This document shows positions 22,903-35,189 of a stretch of DNA of 64,000 nucleotides, in pieces (positions within the stretch are counted from its first letter, which is position 1; each line of letters starts with the position of its first letter). Source of the stretch: Nemania diffusa (lineage: Eukaryota > Ascomycota > Sordariomycetes > Xylariales > Xylariaceae); NCBI GenBank assembly GCA_038501195.1, contig JBBPUQ010000009.1:310001-374000 (forward strand), written 5' to 3'. A program made the translations under genes and the position numbers. The notes under the pieces are model-generated. The model was not told the origin of the DNA. It saw only the letters and a program-made list of their open reading frames with translations, and did no database searches.

Positions 22903-24209
22903 GCTGGGGTAATAACGTTCTAATAGGGGGACCAAGACCTCAAGAGTATCTAAATACCGTGTTTCCTTGGGGAAATTGCCTTCAAGGATCTTAACTTAGT
23001 AAAAGTATAACCCTACTTGTCATAAATTATAATGAAACGTAACTGCGAGGGAAGACACAAAAACATGGCATCATATCGAATATGGTCCAATACTTGGCTA
23101 CGTCAAGGGATTAATTTCCATCTGGTGTAACAGGTAAATATTCAAATCGATGCTAATGGATTAAAAATATGAGGTTTTCTTTATATTAAGGTATTAAGTT
23201 TCAGGCTGTTGAATTGAATGTGTTGAGTAATTACAAAATTTAAAACGACCATTTAAATTTATTTAGACCAAATTTGTGTTAATTAAAAATTTCTCTTTTA
23301 AAAATAATCTACATACGTAATATGTGGTTATACTTTCTTCAACGTCTTCCTTCGTGACGGGATCGATCTGGTAGTTCCTAGGATTCTACCCGGGATCACC
23401 CATCCATGATATGCAACCCCGCTATGCTAGCAATCGTCTGACCCGTGGAGATCGGTATCTCGATGTAGCATTGATGGGATGGCTTGTGTTCTTGCACCAA
23501 ACGACCAATATAACGTTGTATGGCAACACCTGTTATGTCCGTGTAAGACATCTACTCAAGACATGCGTTGTTTCTTTCGGGAGCGGCTTGCCGCCTTATC
23601 AGGTTCAGATATTTGAATGCTGCATACCCACAGCACCAGTAAGATCAACGCCATATCGGCGACGAACAAGTATCTCTGCCCAAAGATCACCAATCTTATC
23701 CCAACATGGCGGCGGCAAGTATGCAGTTTGCCGCTTGACACGTCACATCCATGAGACTTCAATTTGTAAAGCTCAAGTGGCTTGGAAGTTTGAAGCTGAA
23801 AAATGCTAGCAGGATAAACAGGATTGATTAGATGGGCATCCCCTGGGGGGACTTTTTGATGGCAAGTCAAGACTGTGTGGAAACCTGCCTCAACCATAGT
23901 TGCTGAACTGGCAGCAGGTCGACAAGATCTGATTTTCTACTGTATATTAGTATCAGTATCTCCTTGCGCCAAGCTCGCGGCGTCGCATTGCAAATTCGTT
24001 TGATTTAGTGTGCTACTCTAGATTAGGGGTGTAAGTTAAGGAGCTGTAGTCCAGCTGCAGGGGTGATCCCATTTATATCTATATATATAGATATACGGGC
24101 CTCGTTCCTTTCCTCGTGCAATCTTTTCTGCAAATACATGCTTTACTTTCACCACCATTAACCCCCCTCAGATATCCTCACGCAGACCTTTTTCATCTAC
24201 AACTTCGCC
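22903..24209. other. Intergenic region between D-amino-acid oxidase and the MACPF gene
   Basis: About 1.3 kb. The left half (about 23,000-23,330) is clearly AT-rich; the right half has ordinary composition. Opposing frames at 23411-23809 (+) and 23556-23897 (-) overlap each other and show no domain, so neither is called. The MACPF promoter lies at the right end. Confidence 0.45.
24074..24095. promoter_or_regulatory. Perfect 22 bp AT palindrome and TATA region before the MACPF gene
   Basis: Positions 24074-24095 read the same on both strands (TATATCTATAT and its reverse complement). The palindrome ends 114 bp before the MACPF ATG and contains TATA sequences, so it probably overlaps the core promoter. 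Whether it binds a specific factor is unknown. Confidence 0.4.
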
Positions 24210-25844
24210 ATGCCTTCATATGATAATACTTCTGACTCGTCTCAGCCGACCGAAAACCTACCTGCATGTTCTAATCTTGGAAAGGCGGTTAATCTATCTT
24301 CTCTAGGTAAGCAGAAGAAGGACCTTTGAATTTACAACACTAATTATACAACCCGGCACGTCGCTAATGAAACCCTTTTAGATGTTAACCCAAGTGACTT
24401 GAAGTCAGTCCTTAACAACAGCTCTCTTATACCAATCGTCAAAATCGACGAGAAAAACAAAACACAGGTTACCCCTCCAGGGTCCACAGCAACGTACTGG
24501 CTCCCTGGGAACACCGTATATGATAATCTCGGTTCCGAGAGCAAGAGCCGTGACCTGCTGATGGAGAGAGGAAAAGATCTGACCGAGAAACTAAACGGCA
24601 ACGCGGAGTTAGGCGCGAACTATCTCAGCTTCGGCGTAACCGCTGGCATGGGCTATAGCTACTCCTCTGCGCTTAAATCAACCAGTGCCTACGGTGCCTA
24701 CAGTTTCGACCAGCAAGTCTATGGCGCTCGCCTTGATCCATCTAAGTGGTATGACTTTGTAGATCAGACGCTGCTGACCGACGTCACAAAACTACCGACC
24801 TGGACCCTGGACAAACCAGAAGTCTACAACACCTACCAGACATTCTTCCAAAAATGGGGCACCCACATGATTACTCGGTCTTACCTTGGTAACAGGTACC
24901 AACTCATGGTCATTAGAGACACTATGACAGAAGAGGCAGTCAAAAAGTTCAATCTTCAGGTAAAGGCAGAATTCGCGGGGATTATCAAGGGTGGAGGGGG
25001 CGATTGGGGCACCGAGACGGAGAAGAAGGAGTACCTGAGCACGCGCCAGATCCGCTGCCACGTCCTCGGCGGGCATCCTACGGAGAGCGGTAATCTAGCA
25101 AGAGATCCAGAAAGCAAAGAAGCCTTCGAGGCGTGGTTGAAGAAGCGAGACGCTGCGTACGAAGCCCACCTCTCGCTCATGACCCAAAGTCTCGCCATCT
25201 TTCTCCAGAATAGCTCTGATGCGGCTTCTCAAGCTGCCGGCAAGAAATTGGCTCCTGCTCTTGAATACTGTTGCAAATTCGCCTTACTGCAAGGAATGCT
25301 TGCCTATGAAGTCGATAAGGGGAGCGATATGAGCGGTATGTGCACATTCAAGTCACCTTCTTTCTCTTTCTAGGAATCCGAGGAGTTCCGGAATGTCTCG
25401 GGAGAACTTCCCAGAATAATATCCTTTTCTTTACCCGAAAAGAGTAATTACTGACCCCAGCGAGCTATAGTGAAATGGGGAGAATGTGAACTCACTGCAC
25501 TCCCTGGGCTGGAACTCAAGGCGACGGGCACCCGGGAGTGGAAAGTCGATCCTATCTCTCGGTCCCACGTGAAAGTCAGCCGGTCGGGGATAGGGAGCTC
25601 TAATGCTTTGGTTGAAATCACTGTGAAAGCCCCGCCGATACCAGCCGTTGTTACATTGAATGCTGCGCTCGATACACCTAGTAGCAGCGCCAAGATCATG
25701 CGGTTCTTCGTGCTCTCGCCATATGGGCCCCTACCTAGACAGCATGAGACTACTGTCATGACGCACAAGAAGAGCGGAGCGGAGAGCAAGACCACGGTAC
25801 AGCCGTCCTTGAAGGCTTGGGGCGTGTTTAACGAGAACCCATAA
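24210..25844 (+). CDS. MACPF/perforin-domain protein
   Basis: Three exons, 24210-24306, 24382-25335 and 25471-25844, give 474 residues; introns are 75 and 135 bp, both phase 1. The second acceptor must be the AG at 25469-25470 because the upstream CAG would run into a stop. The membrane-attack-complex/perforin signature is visible as WGTHMITRSYLG (Trp191 to Gly202), matching the [YW]-G-[TS]-H...G pattern of the fold. A glycine-rich strand (GIIKGGGGDWG) and an Asp/Glu/Lys-rich helical region follow. The C-terminal third (from about residue 351) starts at VKWGECEL and is probably a beta-rich accessory domain. There is no signal peptide or membrane anchor, so classical secretion is not indicated. 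Members of this fold form pores in membranes; the target and role of this one are unknown. It is the last intact gene before the AT-rich region and shows no stops or RIP-like decay. Confidence 0.82.
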
Positions 25845-27230
25845 TGGTCGCCTGGAAATCCGAGTTAGCGAATTGGTATTTGGATTGAGTGATAGGGACT
25901 TCTTATGGAGTATGATGTCGATGTCACCTAGTGACTCTCAATATTAACTTTCAACGAGAAACTGCAACTATCCTGTCCGGCTGTCTTCACTTCCAACTTT
26001 CATTTGGGTTAGCTACTTCTTGTTGATCTTCGATATTAATTGACGTTTTGTCTTGTTTCTAAGTTTCATCGCGTATTACGACGATAAAACTATTAATAGT
26101 AGGCAATACTATACTTGCCCAAAATAAGACACAGATCATTGCGGATAAGTCGAAGCCCTTGTCTGCTAACTTGCTTTCATGATTACCAACCTACCGACTT
26201 CGAGTCGCTCGGGCTCATCGATAGGGCGTTTGGCCGGACGCCGAAGCACATCCCGTTCTCCAAGGACGCGTGAGACGTGACCGAGGGGATTCAAACGTTC
26301 ATGCGGCCGTTTGAGGACTCGTACTATTCAAGCAGCCTATGCTGTTCAAGTTTTTATTACTATCCAAGAAGTCTTAAATGGCGCGCAGACGGTTAATAGG
26401 GCCATTGAAATCGCCTATGCGGACATAGTCTACGCTGCTCGCGTCCTTCCTGCTGCTCGGGACAATCCGCATCAGTACACTCGGTACCGAGAGCTGGACC
26501 ATGAGGCGCGAGGCACTTTTAACTCCTCACCGCCCATCCGCACACCGGTGTCATGGGCATCGCCTACTCATTGCCGGATGAACACCATTTGATGCCGCCT
26601 GTAGGCTATGACTCGGTGTGTGTGCTATCGGCGATCCTTTTCGCCACGGTCATGAGATCGCCTATGTCGCTCCGATCGCTCCGGTCCGCAATGGCAAGGC
26701 ATAACTTCGTCGCTCCTGTGGAGAAGACCCGTAATAATGAGCACCTATTCCCGGCTCATGTAACGATAGGCGGGATGCCGATCACATCTGCACTTTTTAG
26801 CGAGCGAAGCCTCATCCGCCAGGATCTTGGTGTGGAACAAGTCCACTCGGGATCCGATTTACTGTATTGAACTTAGTTGGCCTGCATTCCTTCAGAAGGC
26901 TGGGCACTGCCAGGTTGAAGGTGACTGACAATCCCCGCTCTATTCCCATTGGAGTGTGAAGTTTGGCTTTTTTTAATATTTTCTCGCCTCAACTTACAGC
27001 GTTTGGTGTAACTTATTAGTATGGTGACTCGGCGGCTAATACTCCGGCGATTTAACACGACGGTGCTGATAAAGCTCTTGTTTGATTCGCTTCTTTGGCG
27101 AATAAACTGCTATTAATTATCGATCAATGTACTGAATCTTTGTGTTCCTTATCATATGCTTACTAAAGACGATTGTCCTACGAATTGGTCATATGATCTG
27201 GATCAAGTAGTGTATTTCCGAGTTTTTCAC
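25845..27230. other. Transition from gene arm to AT-rich region
   Basis: About 1.4 kb without an intact gene. It holds the MACPF 3' end, a coding-like remnant (26184-26380), and several further short frames up to about 26,870 that have protein-like composition but conflicting frames. G+C falls toward the right. Confidence 0.45.
26184..26380 (+). pseudogene. Unrecognised decayed coding-like remnant
   Basis: The frame from 26184 reads YQPTDFESLGLIDRAFGRTP and continues as protein-like sequence, broken by a TGA at 26271-26273 where a TGG with one G-to-A change would restore Trp. It then reads DVTEGIQTFMRPFEDSYY before composition becomes random. No start, no splice structure and no family was recognised. 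A second protein-like stretch lies in another frame at about 26,395-26,510 (AIEIAYADIVYAARVLPAAR). The parts could come from one gene broken by indels, or from chance. Confidence 0.25.
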
Positions 27231-27249
27231 AAGGTCTAATGTTCTGACT
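27231..27249. repeat. Left copy of a 19-20 bp flanking direct repeat
   Basis: AAGGTCTAATGTTCTGACT here matches the sequence at 33605-33624 with one substitution and one inserted T; the last 13 bases are identical. The two copies sit at the two edges of the first AT-rich block, like a long target-site duplication. Confidence 0.5.
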
Positions 27250-27264
27250 TGGTTGGTTGGTTGG
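27249..27264. repeat. Four tandem TTGG units
   Basis: TTGG repeated four times, directly after the left copy of the flanking repeat. On the - strand it reads CCAA x4 and could be the tail of the proposed LINE. Confidence 0.7.
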
Positions 27265-30200
27265 TATATTTAACGCCGGGGGGCCTCTGCATAGCAGAGA
27301 CCCCAGAGCCTCCCAAAAAGTATTAAAAGCGTGCTAAACTAAGATTTATATTTATAATTATAATAAGTTATTTATTTAATAACTTTTAACTACTATTAAT
27401 TTATTAAAAGTTTAGCTTTTTATTACTTTTTTTTTTTTTTATATAAATAAATATTTAATTATATATAATTTATTATATAATAATATATTTGTTTTATTAT
27501 TAATTTATAAAACTTAAATATATTTTTTATAAATTTAGTTTATAATATTTTTAATATATTATATTTATAAATAAAAAAAAAAATAATTATAAAATATAAT
27601 TATAATTATTAAATATAATTATATTATATTATATTTTTTATTTTTATTTTATATTTTATTTGTAACTTTTTTTTTTTTTTTTTTTTATATTTTTTTTTTA
27701 TAATTTTTTTTAATTAATAAATTATAAAATAAAATAAATAATAATAAAATTATAAATTATAATTATTTATATTATTGTTTTATTTTTTATTATATATATA
27801 TTTTAAAATAATTTATAACTTTTATAAATATATAAAAATTAATTAAATTAATTATAATATATTATAAATATTTTGTTTTTTTAATATTATTTATATATTT
27901 TAAATATTTTAATATATTTTTAAATTAAAATTATTTTTTTTATATTTTAATTAATTTTTTATAATATATTAAATATTTTAAATTTATTGTTTTATTATAT
28001 ATATATTTTATTTTTATATTTTTATATTTAAATTTTTTATAATATTATTTAAAGTTATTATAATTTATATATATTATTAAAAAATAATATAATAAAGTTT
28101 TAAATAAAAGTTTTAATTTTTATAAACAAATAAAATAATATTATAATTTTTAATTTTAATATTATTTTAATAATTTTATAATAATTTTATTTTATTATAT
28201 TTTTTAAATAAACTTTTTTAATTTTTAATTTTTTGTTTATATTTTATATATAATTAAATTATAATTTTTATTAATTTTATATAATTTTATATTAGTTTTA
28301 ATTAATTTATTTATAAATTTATTATTTTTAATTTTATAATAATTAAAATATTATTTAATTTTAATATTATATTTTTTTATTATTTTTTAAAAATTTAAAT
28401 AAATTTATTAAATTAATAATAATATATTATTTTATAAATTTTAAATTATTTTTATATTATTAATATATATTTAAATATAATATTAAATTAGTTTTATTTT
28501 AATTATTTATTTAAGTTTTTTTTAAATTTTTATTATTTTATTATTAAAGTTAATTAATTTTAATTTAAATTAATTTATATAAATTATTATTAATTTTTTA
28601 TTTTTATAAATAATATATTTATAATTTATTATTTTTTTTTTTAATTTTAAATTATTTAAAAAAATTATTATATTATTATTTAATAGTTTATTAAATTAAA
28701 ATTTGATTTTTTTTATTATATTTTTTTTTAAAAATTTTTTTATTAAATTATTTTTTAAATTTAATAAATATTATAATATTATTAGTTTAAATTTTTTAAT
28801 TGTTATAATTAATTTTATAATTATTTATATTTTAATTTTTAAATATTTTATAATATTTATTTTTTTGTTTTTTTTAATAATTTAATAGTTTAAATATATT
28901 ATTAAAAAATAATTTATATTTATAATTTATAATTAATATATAAACTTATATAATATTTTATTAAATATAATTTATATTATTAAAAATTTTATATTTTTAA
29001 AAATAATTATAATTAAAATAATTTTTTATATTAATAAAATTATTTTTATTATTATAAATAATATATATTTAATTTTATTTATATAATATTTTAATTTTAT
29101 ATTAATATTTATTTTATTTAATTAAATATAATTTATTATTAATTTAATTTTATTATTATATTATATTTTAAATTTATATAAAACTATAAATATAATATAT
29201 ATAATTATAACTTTATATAATATTTATATTAATAAATTATATTTTATATTTATAAAGTTTTTTATAAAATTTATAAATTTTATAGTTTTATTTATTTATT
29301 TTTTAATATATTTATAAAATTTTAGCTTTTTATTAAATTAAATTTTTAATTATTATAAAATTAAAATTTTATTATTTTTTATATTTATTATTAAATTTAT
29401 ATAAAAATTATTATTTATTATAATTTTTAAATTATAGTTATTTTTATTTTTTATAATATATAAAACTTTATATTTTTTTAAAACAAAAAAAATTTTGTTT
29501 ATATTGTTATAAATAAAAATATTTTATATATTTTATATAATTAAAAAAATATTTTTATTTAATAATTAAAAATTTATTATAAATTAATATTATTTATATA
29601 TTTAATATATAATTTTAAATTTATATTAAATAATTTAATTAAATATAATATATATAAAATTAATAACTATAATAATTTTTATAAAATATTATATTTTATT
29701 AAATAATATTTTATAATAGTTATTTTAAATTTTATATATATATTTTTTTTTTATAAAAAAAAAGTTAATTATATATATTAAAACTAAAAGTTATTTTTAT
29801 TGCTATAATTTTTAAAATAAATATTTATAAAATAATATATTAAAAATTTTTTAAATATTTATTATAACTATTATAATTTTTTTTTTTATTATTAAAATTA
29901 ATTTTATATTATATATAAATAAAATTATTAAATTTATAATTAATTATTTAAATAAAACTTTTTTATATTTTAAATTTAAAATTTTATATTATAATATAAT
30001 TTAAATTATTTATTTTATATAAAACTTTTTTAAACTTTTATTTATATATAAAAATAAAACTATAAAATATTAAAATTTAATTATTATTTAATTTTTTTTA
30101 TTAATTTTAAAAATTATTATTATTTTTATTTATTATTAAATTTATAAAAAATATTTTATTTATAAATATTTATTAAAAAATATTTTAATATAATTTTTTA

Positions 30201-33200
30201 TAATATTTTAATAAATTTAAAATAACTAAATTAATATATAGTTAAAACTTAATAATATATTTATTATATCGATTATATTTTTTTTTAATTTTTTTTATTA
30301 TAACTAATATAATTTAAAAAATTTTTATTTTTAATTTTTTTTAATTATTTAATAAATTATAATTTAAGTTATTATTATTTAAAAAATATTTAAAAATTTT
30401 TTAATATAATATATTTGTTTTATTTAAATTGTTTTTAATTATTTTATTATTAATTTAAAATAAAAAAATTTTAAAGTTTATATTTAGTTTTATTTATATT
30501 ATAAATTTATATAAATAATAGTTTGTTTTAATTTTATTAATTTATTTTATTTAATATATATATTTAATTTTTTAAATTATTTAAAAATATTTTTTATATT
30601 TTTATATATATTTTTGTTATTTTTATATTTTAAATTTTAGTTTTAATTTTATTTTTTATTTAATTTAATATAATTTAAAAATATTTTAATATTTTTTTAT
30701 TTATTAAAATATAATATAGTTTTTATTTTATAACAATTTATTTATTATTTTTATTATTGCTATAAAAATATATAAAAACTGTTTTATATAAATATTTAAA
30801 TATTTTATTTAATTAGCTTTTTTTAAATTAAATTTAAATAGTTTTATAATATTATTTACTATATAATTTATAAAAATTAATTTATTATTTATTTTTAAAT
30901 ATAATTTATAATTATTTAAAATTAATATATTTTATTTTAATAATATAATTATTTAAATATAATAATTTAATTTAAATAGTTTATTATTAAATAATATAAT
31001 ATTTATAAAAAAAATATTAAAAAAAACTATATTTATTATATATTTTATTTAATAAATTAATATATTAAAAATATTTATAAAAAATATTTTATTATATATT
31101 AATTATTTAATAAAATTAATATTTTTATTTTTATTTTTAACTTTTAGTTTAAATATTAAGTTTTTTATATTTTAATTTTTTTTAACTATATAATTTAATA
31201 TTAATAATAAATTAATTATATAATTTATTATTTTTATTATATAAAGTTTATAATATATATTTAATATTATATATTTATTAATATTTATTTATAATATATT
31301 TTTTATTAATAAAAGTTAATATTATTATATTTATAATTAAACTTTTTTATATATATAAATTATTATTTTTAACTATTTATTTATTTTATTTTAATTATTT
31401 ATTAATATATAAATATTATATTTTATATAATTTTATTTTTAAATGTTTATTTTAATTTATAGTTTTTAAATATATATTATATTTATTTTTATTTTTTAAT
31501 ATATATTAAATAGTTTAATTATTAATTTAAATAATTTTTTTATATTTGTTTATATTATTTTTAGTTTTTTTTTTTTTATATTAATTATATATATAGCTAA
31601 TATTGCAATATTTTTTTGTTAAAAATTTATTATTTATTAATTTATTTATTTTTTAAATTTAAAGTTTATAGTAATATATTAAAACAATTTTTAACAATTT
31701 AAATTATTTTATATAGTTTTTATTATTTATTAATTAAAACTATAATAACTATAGTTTTTATTTTTATTAATTAAATAATTTTTTAAATTTTTATTATTTT
31801 AATATTATTTTATTATTATATTATTATTTTAATATTACTTATATTATTTTTAAAGTTATTATTTAAATTTTTTTAATTAATATTATTTTATATTATTATT
31901 TTTAAAATATTTTTATTAGTTATTTATTTATATATTATTTATATTATTATTATATATATTATAATTTATATTAAAAATAACTTTTATATTGTTTTTTTTT
32001 TATTAAATTTATATTAATATAATATTTTATTTTAATTTTTTTAATTATTTAAAATTTCTTTTTTTTTTAATTTAATAATTATTTTATAAATTTTTTTAAA
32101 TATTATAAAATATTTTTTATATTTTATAAAAAAAAGTTTATAACAATTAATATAATATATTAATAGTTTATATTTTTTTTTTTTTTATTTTTTTTTATAG
32201 TTATTATAATTAATATATTAAATAATTTTATTATATTTATAAAAATTATAATATTTTTAATATTTTAAGTTATATTATTTAATAATTAGTTTTTTTTTTT
32301 ATTATTTAAATTAAATTGCTAGCTTTAAAAATTTTAAATAATTATATTTTTTTTTAAAAAAAAATAATTTATAATATTATATTGTTAGCTATTATAAAAC
32401 TATATTATAATTACTAATAATTAATTAGTTATATTTTTGTTTATATTTTTATTTTTTTAGTTATTATTTATTTAATAATTATTTAGTTTTTATTATCGAT
32501 TTAATTTAAAATATTTAAAAAAATATAAAATAATATATAATTATATTATTTTTTTAATAGATTTATTTTTTTTATAAATAATATTTATATTAATTTTTTA
32601 ATTTATTAAAACTTTATTAGTTTATTTTATATAATAAAATTAATATATTAAAATATTTATTTTATTGTTATTTTTATATAATTTAATATATTTATTAGTT
32701 TTAAATTTATATTTATAAATATTATTATTATAACTTTTTTTGCTATATATAATATAATTAATTTAATATTAGCTTTAAAACAAATTATTATATTTAATTA
32801 TATTAAAATATAGTAGTTTTTTTTAACTATTAATATTAATTTAATAAACTTTATATTTAATAAAATTTTTATATTAGTTTTATTATTAAAATTATTATTA
32901 TTATTATTATTTAAATAATTTTATTTAATAATATTTATTTAAATTATTTATTTAAATAGTTTTTTAAAATTTGGTTTAATAATATTTAAAAAGTTAATTT
33001 TTATAAGTTATATATTAAATAGTTTATATAATATATAAAAAATACTATTTATAATAACAAAATTTTTTATTTTAAAATAATTAAAAAAAAACTATATAAA
33101 ATTTTTTATTTATTAATAATAAAATTATTAATAATTATTTAAATAATAATTAATAAATTTGTTTAAAATAATAATTAAATTATAAAATATTTATTTTTAT

Positions 33201-33604
33201 ATATTGTTTTATTTGCTTTTTTTTTTAAGCTAAGTTTTAATAGCAGCTATTGTTAAATTATAATATTATAAAACAGCTTTTTTAATAAAATTTAAATAAA
33301 GCAAAAACTAAATATTAGCTTTTTTTTTATATTTATTTTAATTTAAGTTTAAAAATATAATTTATTTAAAAAAGCAAATATATTAAACTTCTATTATTAA
33401 AACTAAGTATAATTTTATAAATATATTAAATATTTCTATTGTTGTTATATTTTTATTTTTTATAAAAAAAAAATAATTTTTTACAAAATTTTAATGTAAT
33501 ATTTTTAATAAATTAGCGGTTTAAAGATTTAATATTAATATTTTTAGTATAAAATATATATGCTGCACTAATAATAGCAAATATATAGACATTAAATACA
33601 AGGA
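27250..33604 (-). mobile_element. AT-rich block 1: RIP-destroyed element, possibly a LINE on the - strand
   Basis: From about 27,325 to 33,590 almost every base is A or T and no coding frame survives. The + strand is clearly richer in T than A, the reverse of the later blocks, so the former coding (purine-rich) strand was probably the - strand. Read on the - strand, the right-to-left order ends with a GC-rich hairpin (27280-27304), then four CCAA units (27249-27264 on +), then the 19 bp repeat. A 3' stem-loop, a short tandem tail, a long target duplication and a length near 6.3 kb are all known features of LINE retrotransposons. No reverse transcriptase motif could be read, no LTR pair was seen, and the unmutated 3' end is unexplained. 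Confidence 0.35.
27280..27304. other. GC-rich hairpin at the edge of AT-rich block 1
   Basis: Bases 27280-27290 pair with 27294-27304 around a three-base loop (ATA), with one C/A mismatch. The stem is GGGG, then the mismatch, then CTCTGC against GCAGAG. It is the last GC-rich sequence before the AT-rich block. Confidence 0.65.
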
Positions 33605-33624
33605 AAGGTTTTAATGTTCTGACT
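33605..33624. repeat. Right copy of the 19-20 bp flanking direct repeat
   Basis: AAGGTTTTAATGTTCTGACT, matching 27231-27249 apart from one C/T difference and one extra T. It marks the point where ordinary base composition resumes. Confidence 0.5.
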
Positions 33625-34455
33625 GCTAGTATGAAGGGAGTATTACCGAGAGTTTGTAGCAAGGGCTGTCTGGCCGATTTGATTGGGTATTGTTTGGGGG
33701 CGCTTTAATGATATATGTCGTAATAGAGTAGGATCAGTCAAATGAGGCTGAGTTATTGATTGTGATCGAAGATTATGATAGCTAAACTATGTAGTACCAG
33801 GTGCTAGTATAATTCTGCTTAGCTTGTCTGTAATCAAATTCACCTCGCGAGTAATTGTCAATTCTGGGCATGCGATCAGAGATTGATGCTAGCTATGTAG
33901 TAATGGCCCCAATGTTACATATTATGTGCGGATCTATGCAGCTAAAAATCTAAAAATCGTCCTAGATCTAGGATTTCAAACGTTTCACTGCAAAATAGGC
34001 TCCAGAATACGATATGCTAAATATAGCCTTCGTAGAGAACCCGATAGGCGTCTCCTTCATATTGATATTTATGTGGGACTATACTCTTGATTACGGGTTA
34101 TAAAATTACATCGAATTTTCTACATTTCATCTAGATCCTGTTGCCAACAGAGCCCGAATACGGAGTTAACGATCGTATCTCGACAAGTACCCTACGTTAA
34201 GGAAGCCGCGTCATTAATTGGCTAACCTCTCCTTAAATCTAGCCCAACAAGGTTAGGGCTCTGCCTTATTGCTCTTGTAACGACTCGGGACAGTTTATAC
34301 GAGATCTCGCCAGCTCTTAGTTTGCCATATCTGACGTATAAGAGGATACAAGGATATTGTAAGTGGTAAATTGATCTTCAACTTCTGTCTGGGTTTAACC
34401 TAACGATGACCTTGAAAATAGCTTTGGGCTTTGGTGCCTCCACAAGAAATATAAA
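33625..34455. other. Intergenic part of the 2.4 kb island
   Basis: About 830 bp of ordinary composition between AT-rich block 1 and the small membrane protein gene. No gene, repeat or RNA was recognised. It presumably contains that gene's promoter. Confidence 0.4.
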
Positions 34456-34920
34456 ATGCGTATAGGATGCTTTAATTCGCCTTCCTGTGAAAAAAGTCAG
34501 CTCATTCGGGTACTCCAACATGTCAAGCGTGATGATGACGGCGACTCAGGTGAATCCATACTGGTGGTCCCAATTGTTTTCGGTCTTGTTCTTGTGTCGG
34601 TTTTTATTCCGCTTTTCCTTTTCATGTACCGGGCTTGGCGATATGAGAAAGCAAATGGGTTAGGAAAACGGCGCTCCGTGGCAAAAGAGGAAGGGGACGG
34701 AAGGCTCGACAAGGCAGAGCTCTCTTGTGGGTCTTCTGTAGTTATCCACGAGATGGAGAGCTCACAAACAACCCAGGAGATGCCTGAAACGAAAGAAGGT
34801 TTATCTCACGAATTACCCGGGGCTACTGTTCTGCCCCAGGAACTTCCAGCTGATCTCCATGAGATGCCGGATGAGAGTAATGATAACACGAAGAATGCAG
34901 CAAATAAAGACAATAAATAA
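34456..34920 (+). CDS. Predicted single-pass membrane protein, unknown function
   Basis: One exon of 154 residues. A short N-terminal part with RDDDGDSG is followed by one clear membrane segment (about 35-58, ILVVPIVFGLVLVSVFIPLF), then a basic stop-transfer stretch (YRAWRYEK, GKRRS) and a hydrophilic tail. The tail has repeated short elements of the type E-M/L-P (QEMPE, HELPG, QELPAD, HEMPDE), a pattern often seen in small fungal membrane proteins. The basic side after the membrane segment suggests the tail faces the cytoplasm. It has no signal peptide in front; an upstream exon cannot be excluded. It stands alone in a small island between retroelement blocks and shows no RIP-type stops, which argues that it is kept under selection or arrived recently. 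No family was recognised. Confidence 0.55.
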   Translation: MRIGCFNSPSCEKSQLIRVLQHVKRDDDGDSGESILVVPIVFGLVLVSVFIPLFLFMYRAWRYEKANGLGKRRSVAKEEGDGRLDKAELSCGSSVVIHEMESSQTTQEMPETKEGLSHELPGATVLPQELPADLHEMPDESNDNTKNAANKDNK

Positions 34921-35189
34921 AAATTAACGTTCGATCATAACATGAAAATCAAATGATTGAAGCAAAACCCGGCTGACAGGTTCGTTTACTTTAGCTAATC
35001 GGGCAAGGTTTTTGAATATAAAAGGCTACTGATTAAAAACACCCGACTTAGAATTTAAAAAATGAAAATTGACTATTAGTATAAATAAATGTTTTCAGTA
35101 ATAAACTTTTTAAAAAAAAATATTTGAACGTTGTAAAAAACAACGTTACTTATTTTACAAATTAAAAGAGAATAAGTTGTTGGCCTCAC
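34921..35189. other. AT-rich spacer after the membrane protein gene
   Basis: About 270 bp, A/T-rich and without a gene, containing homopolymer runs near 35,110-35,160. Probably the 3' end of the preceding gene plus spacer. Confidence 0.4.

Noticed and set aside
23340..23470. Possible tRNA or 5S rRNA relic
   Set aside because: Some tRNA-like words are present, but no cloverleaf or 5S control regions can be formed.
23411..23897. Opposing frames (132 codons + and 113 codons -) between the oxidase and the MACPF gene
   Set aside because: The - strand frame has a hydrophobic stretch that recalls membrane proteins, but no start, splice or family evidence supports either.
28703..28885. 60-codon Phe/Ile-rich frame in AT-rich block 1
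   Set aside because: Pure composition effect of T-rich DNA.
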